From Metaphire vulgaris (Eukaryota > Annelida > Clitellata > Crassiclitellata > Megascolecidae): a DNA stretch of 64,000 bases. The stretch's first letter is position 1. The number at the start of each line of letters is the position of its first letter. Below, piece by piece: positions 63,913-64,000 of the stretch. The notes under the pieces are model-generated. The model searched no databases, had not been told where the DNA came from, and worked only from the letters and a program-made list of their open reading frames with translations. A program made the translations under genes and the position numbers. The stretch is from NCBI GenBank assembly GCA_018105865.1, contig CM030853.1, positions 3,921,929 through 3,985,928 on the forward strand. Direction: 5' to 3'.

Positions 63913-64000
63913 CCGCGGGTCAATAAACAAGGTTAACAGGTGGTACACACACATAGGCGCCCATACACCATGACAAAGGGGAACACTTGTTAACCCACCC

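Overview
This is animal nuclear DNA: GT-AG introns, microsatellites every few kilobases, dense transposable-element debris, and recognisable metazoan single-copy genes. The proteins (a SoxB-like HMG factor, UVRAG, proteasome subunit Rpn8/PSMD7, SCYL2) place it in Bilateria. The style (many hAT-type MITEs, L2/CR1-like retroelement tails, frequent TAGGCCTA) suggests a marine invertebrate, perhaps an echinoderm or other deuterostome, but I cannot fix the phylum from sequence alone.

Layout. 0-4.4 kb: AT-rich intergenic DNA with repeats. 4.5-5.2 kb (minus): a dual-specificity-phosphatase domain whose catalytic Cys is Gly, so probably a pseudophosphatase. 7.6-9.6 kb (plus): a TATA-box promoter and a small secreted, peptide-precursor-like protein. 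10-13.7 kb: repeats, including a hAT MITE nested in another. 13.75-15.15 kb (plus): an intronless SoxB-like gene. 16.4-29.8 kb (minus): UVRAG, with 13 coding exons placed here; at least one exon or exon part between 25.5 and 29.1 kb is unresolved. 30.6-36.7 kb (plus): PSMD7 in six exons, head-to-head with UVRAG across about 750 bp; its third intron holds a decayed 3 kb LINE. 37-63.6 kb: no convincing gene apart from a weak exon candidate near 43.4 kb; mostly MITEs, retroelement tails and microsatellites. 63.68-63.83 kb (plus): first coding exon of SCYL2, which continues beyond the window.

The genes are housekeeping and developmental: UVRAG and SCYL2 act in endosomal and clathrin-coated vesicle traffic, PSMD7 in the proteasome lid, Sox in transcription. 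There is no operon-like logic beyond the likely bidirectional UVRAG/PSMD7 promoter.

The most distinctive content is in the repeats. (1) A 72-75 bp MITE family starts CCCCTTAAC, ends GTTAAGGGG, and is flanked by TTAA on both sides in all seven copies (piggyBac-like); one copy sits inside a hAT MITE whose unoccupied relative is elsewhere in the window. (2) More than 20 small hAT-like elements begin CAGNGG; many carry perfect 8-bp target duplications, and several otherwise different ones share an internal 20-bp core. (3) The palindrome TAGGCCTA occurs about 27 times but is absent from the 24 kb containing Sox, UVRAG and PSMD7. (4) Microsatellite type shifts from ATT/AAT triplets (0-45 kb) to GA/CT and GACA repeats (43-64 kb).
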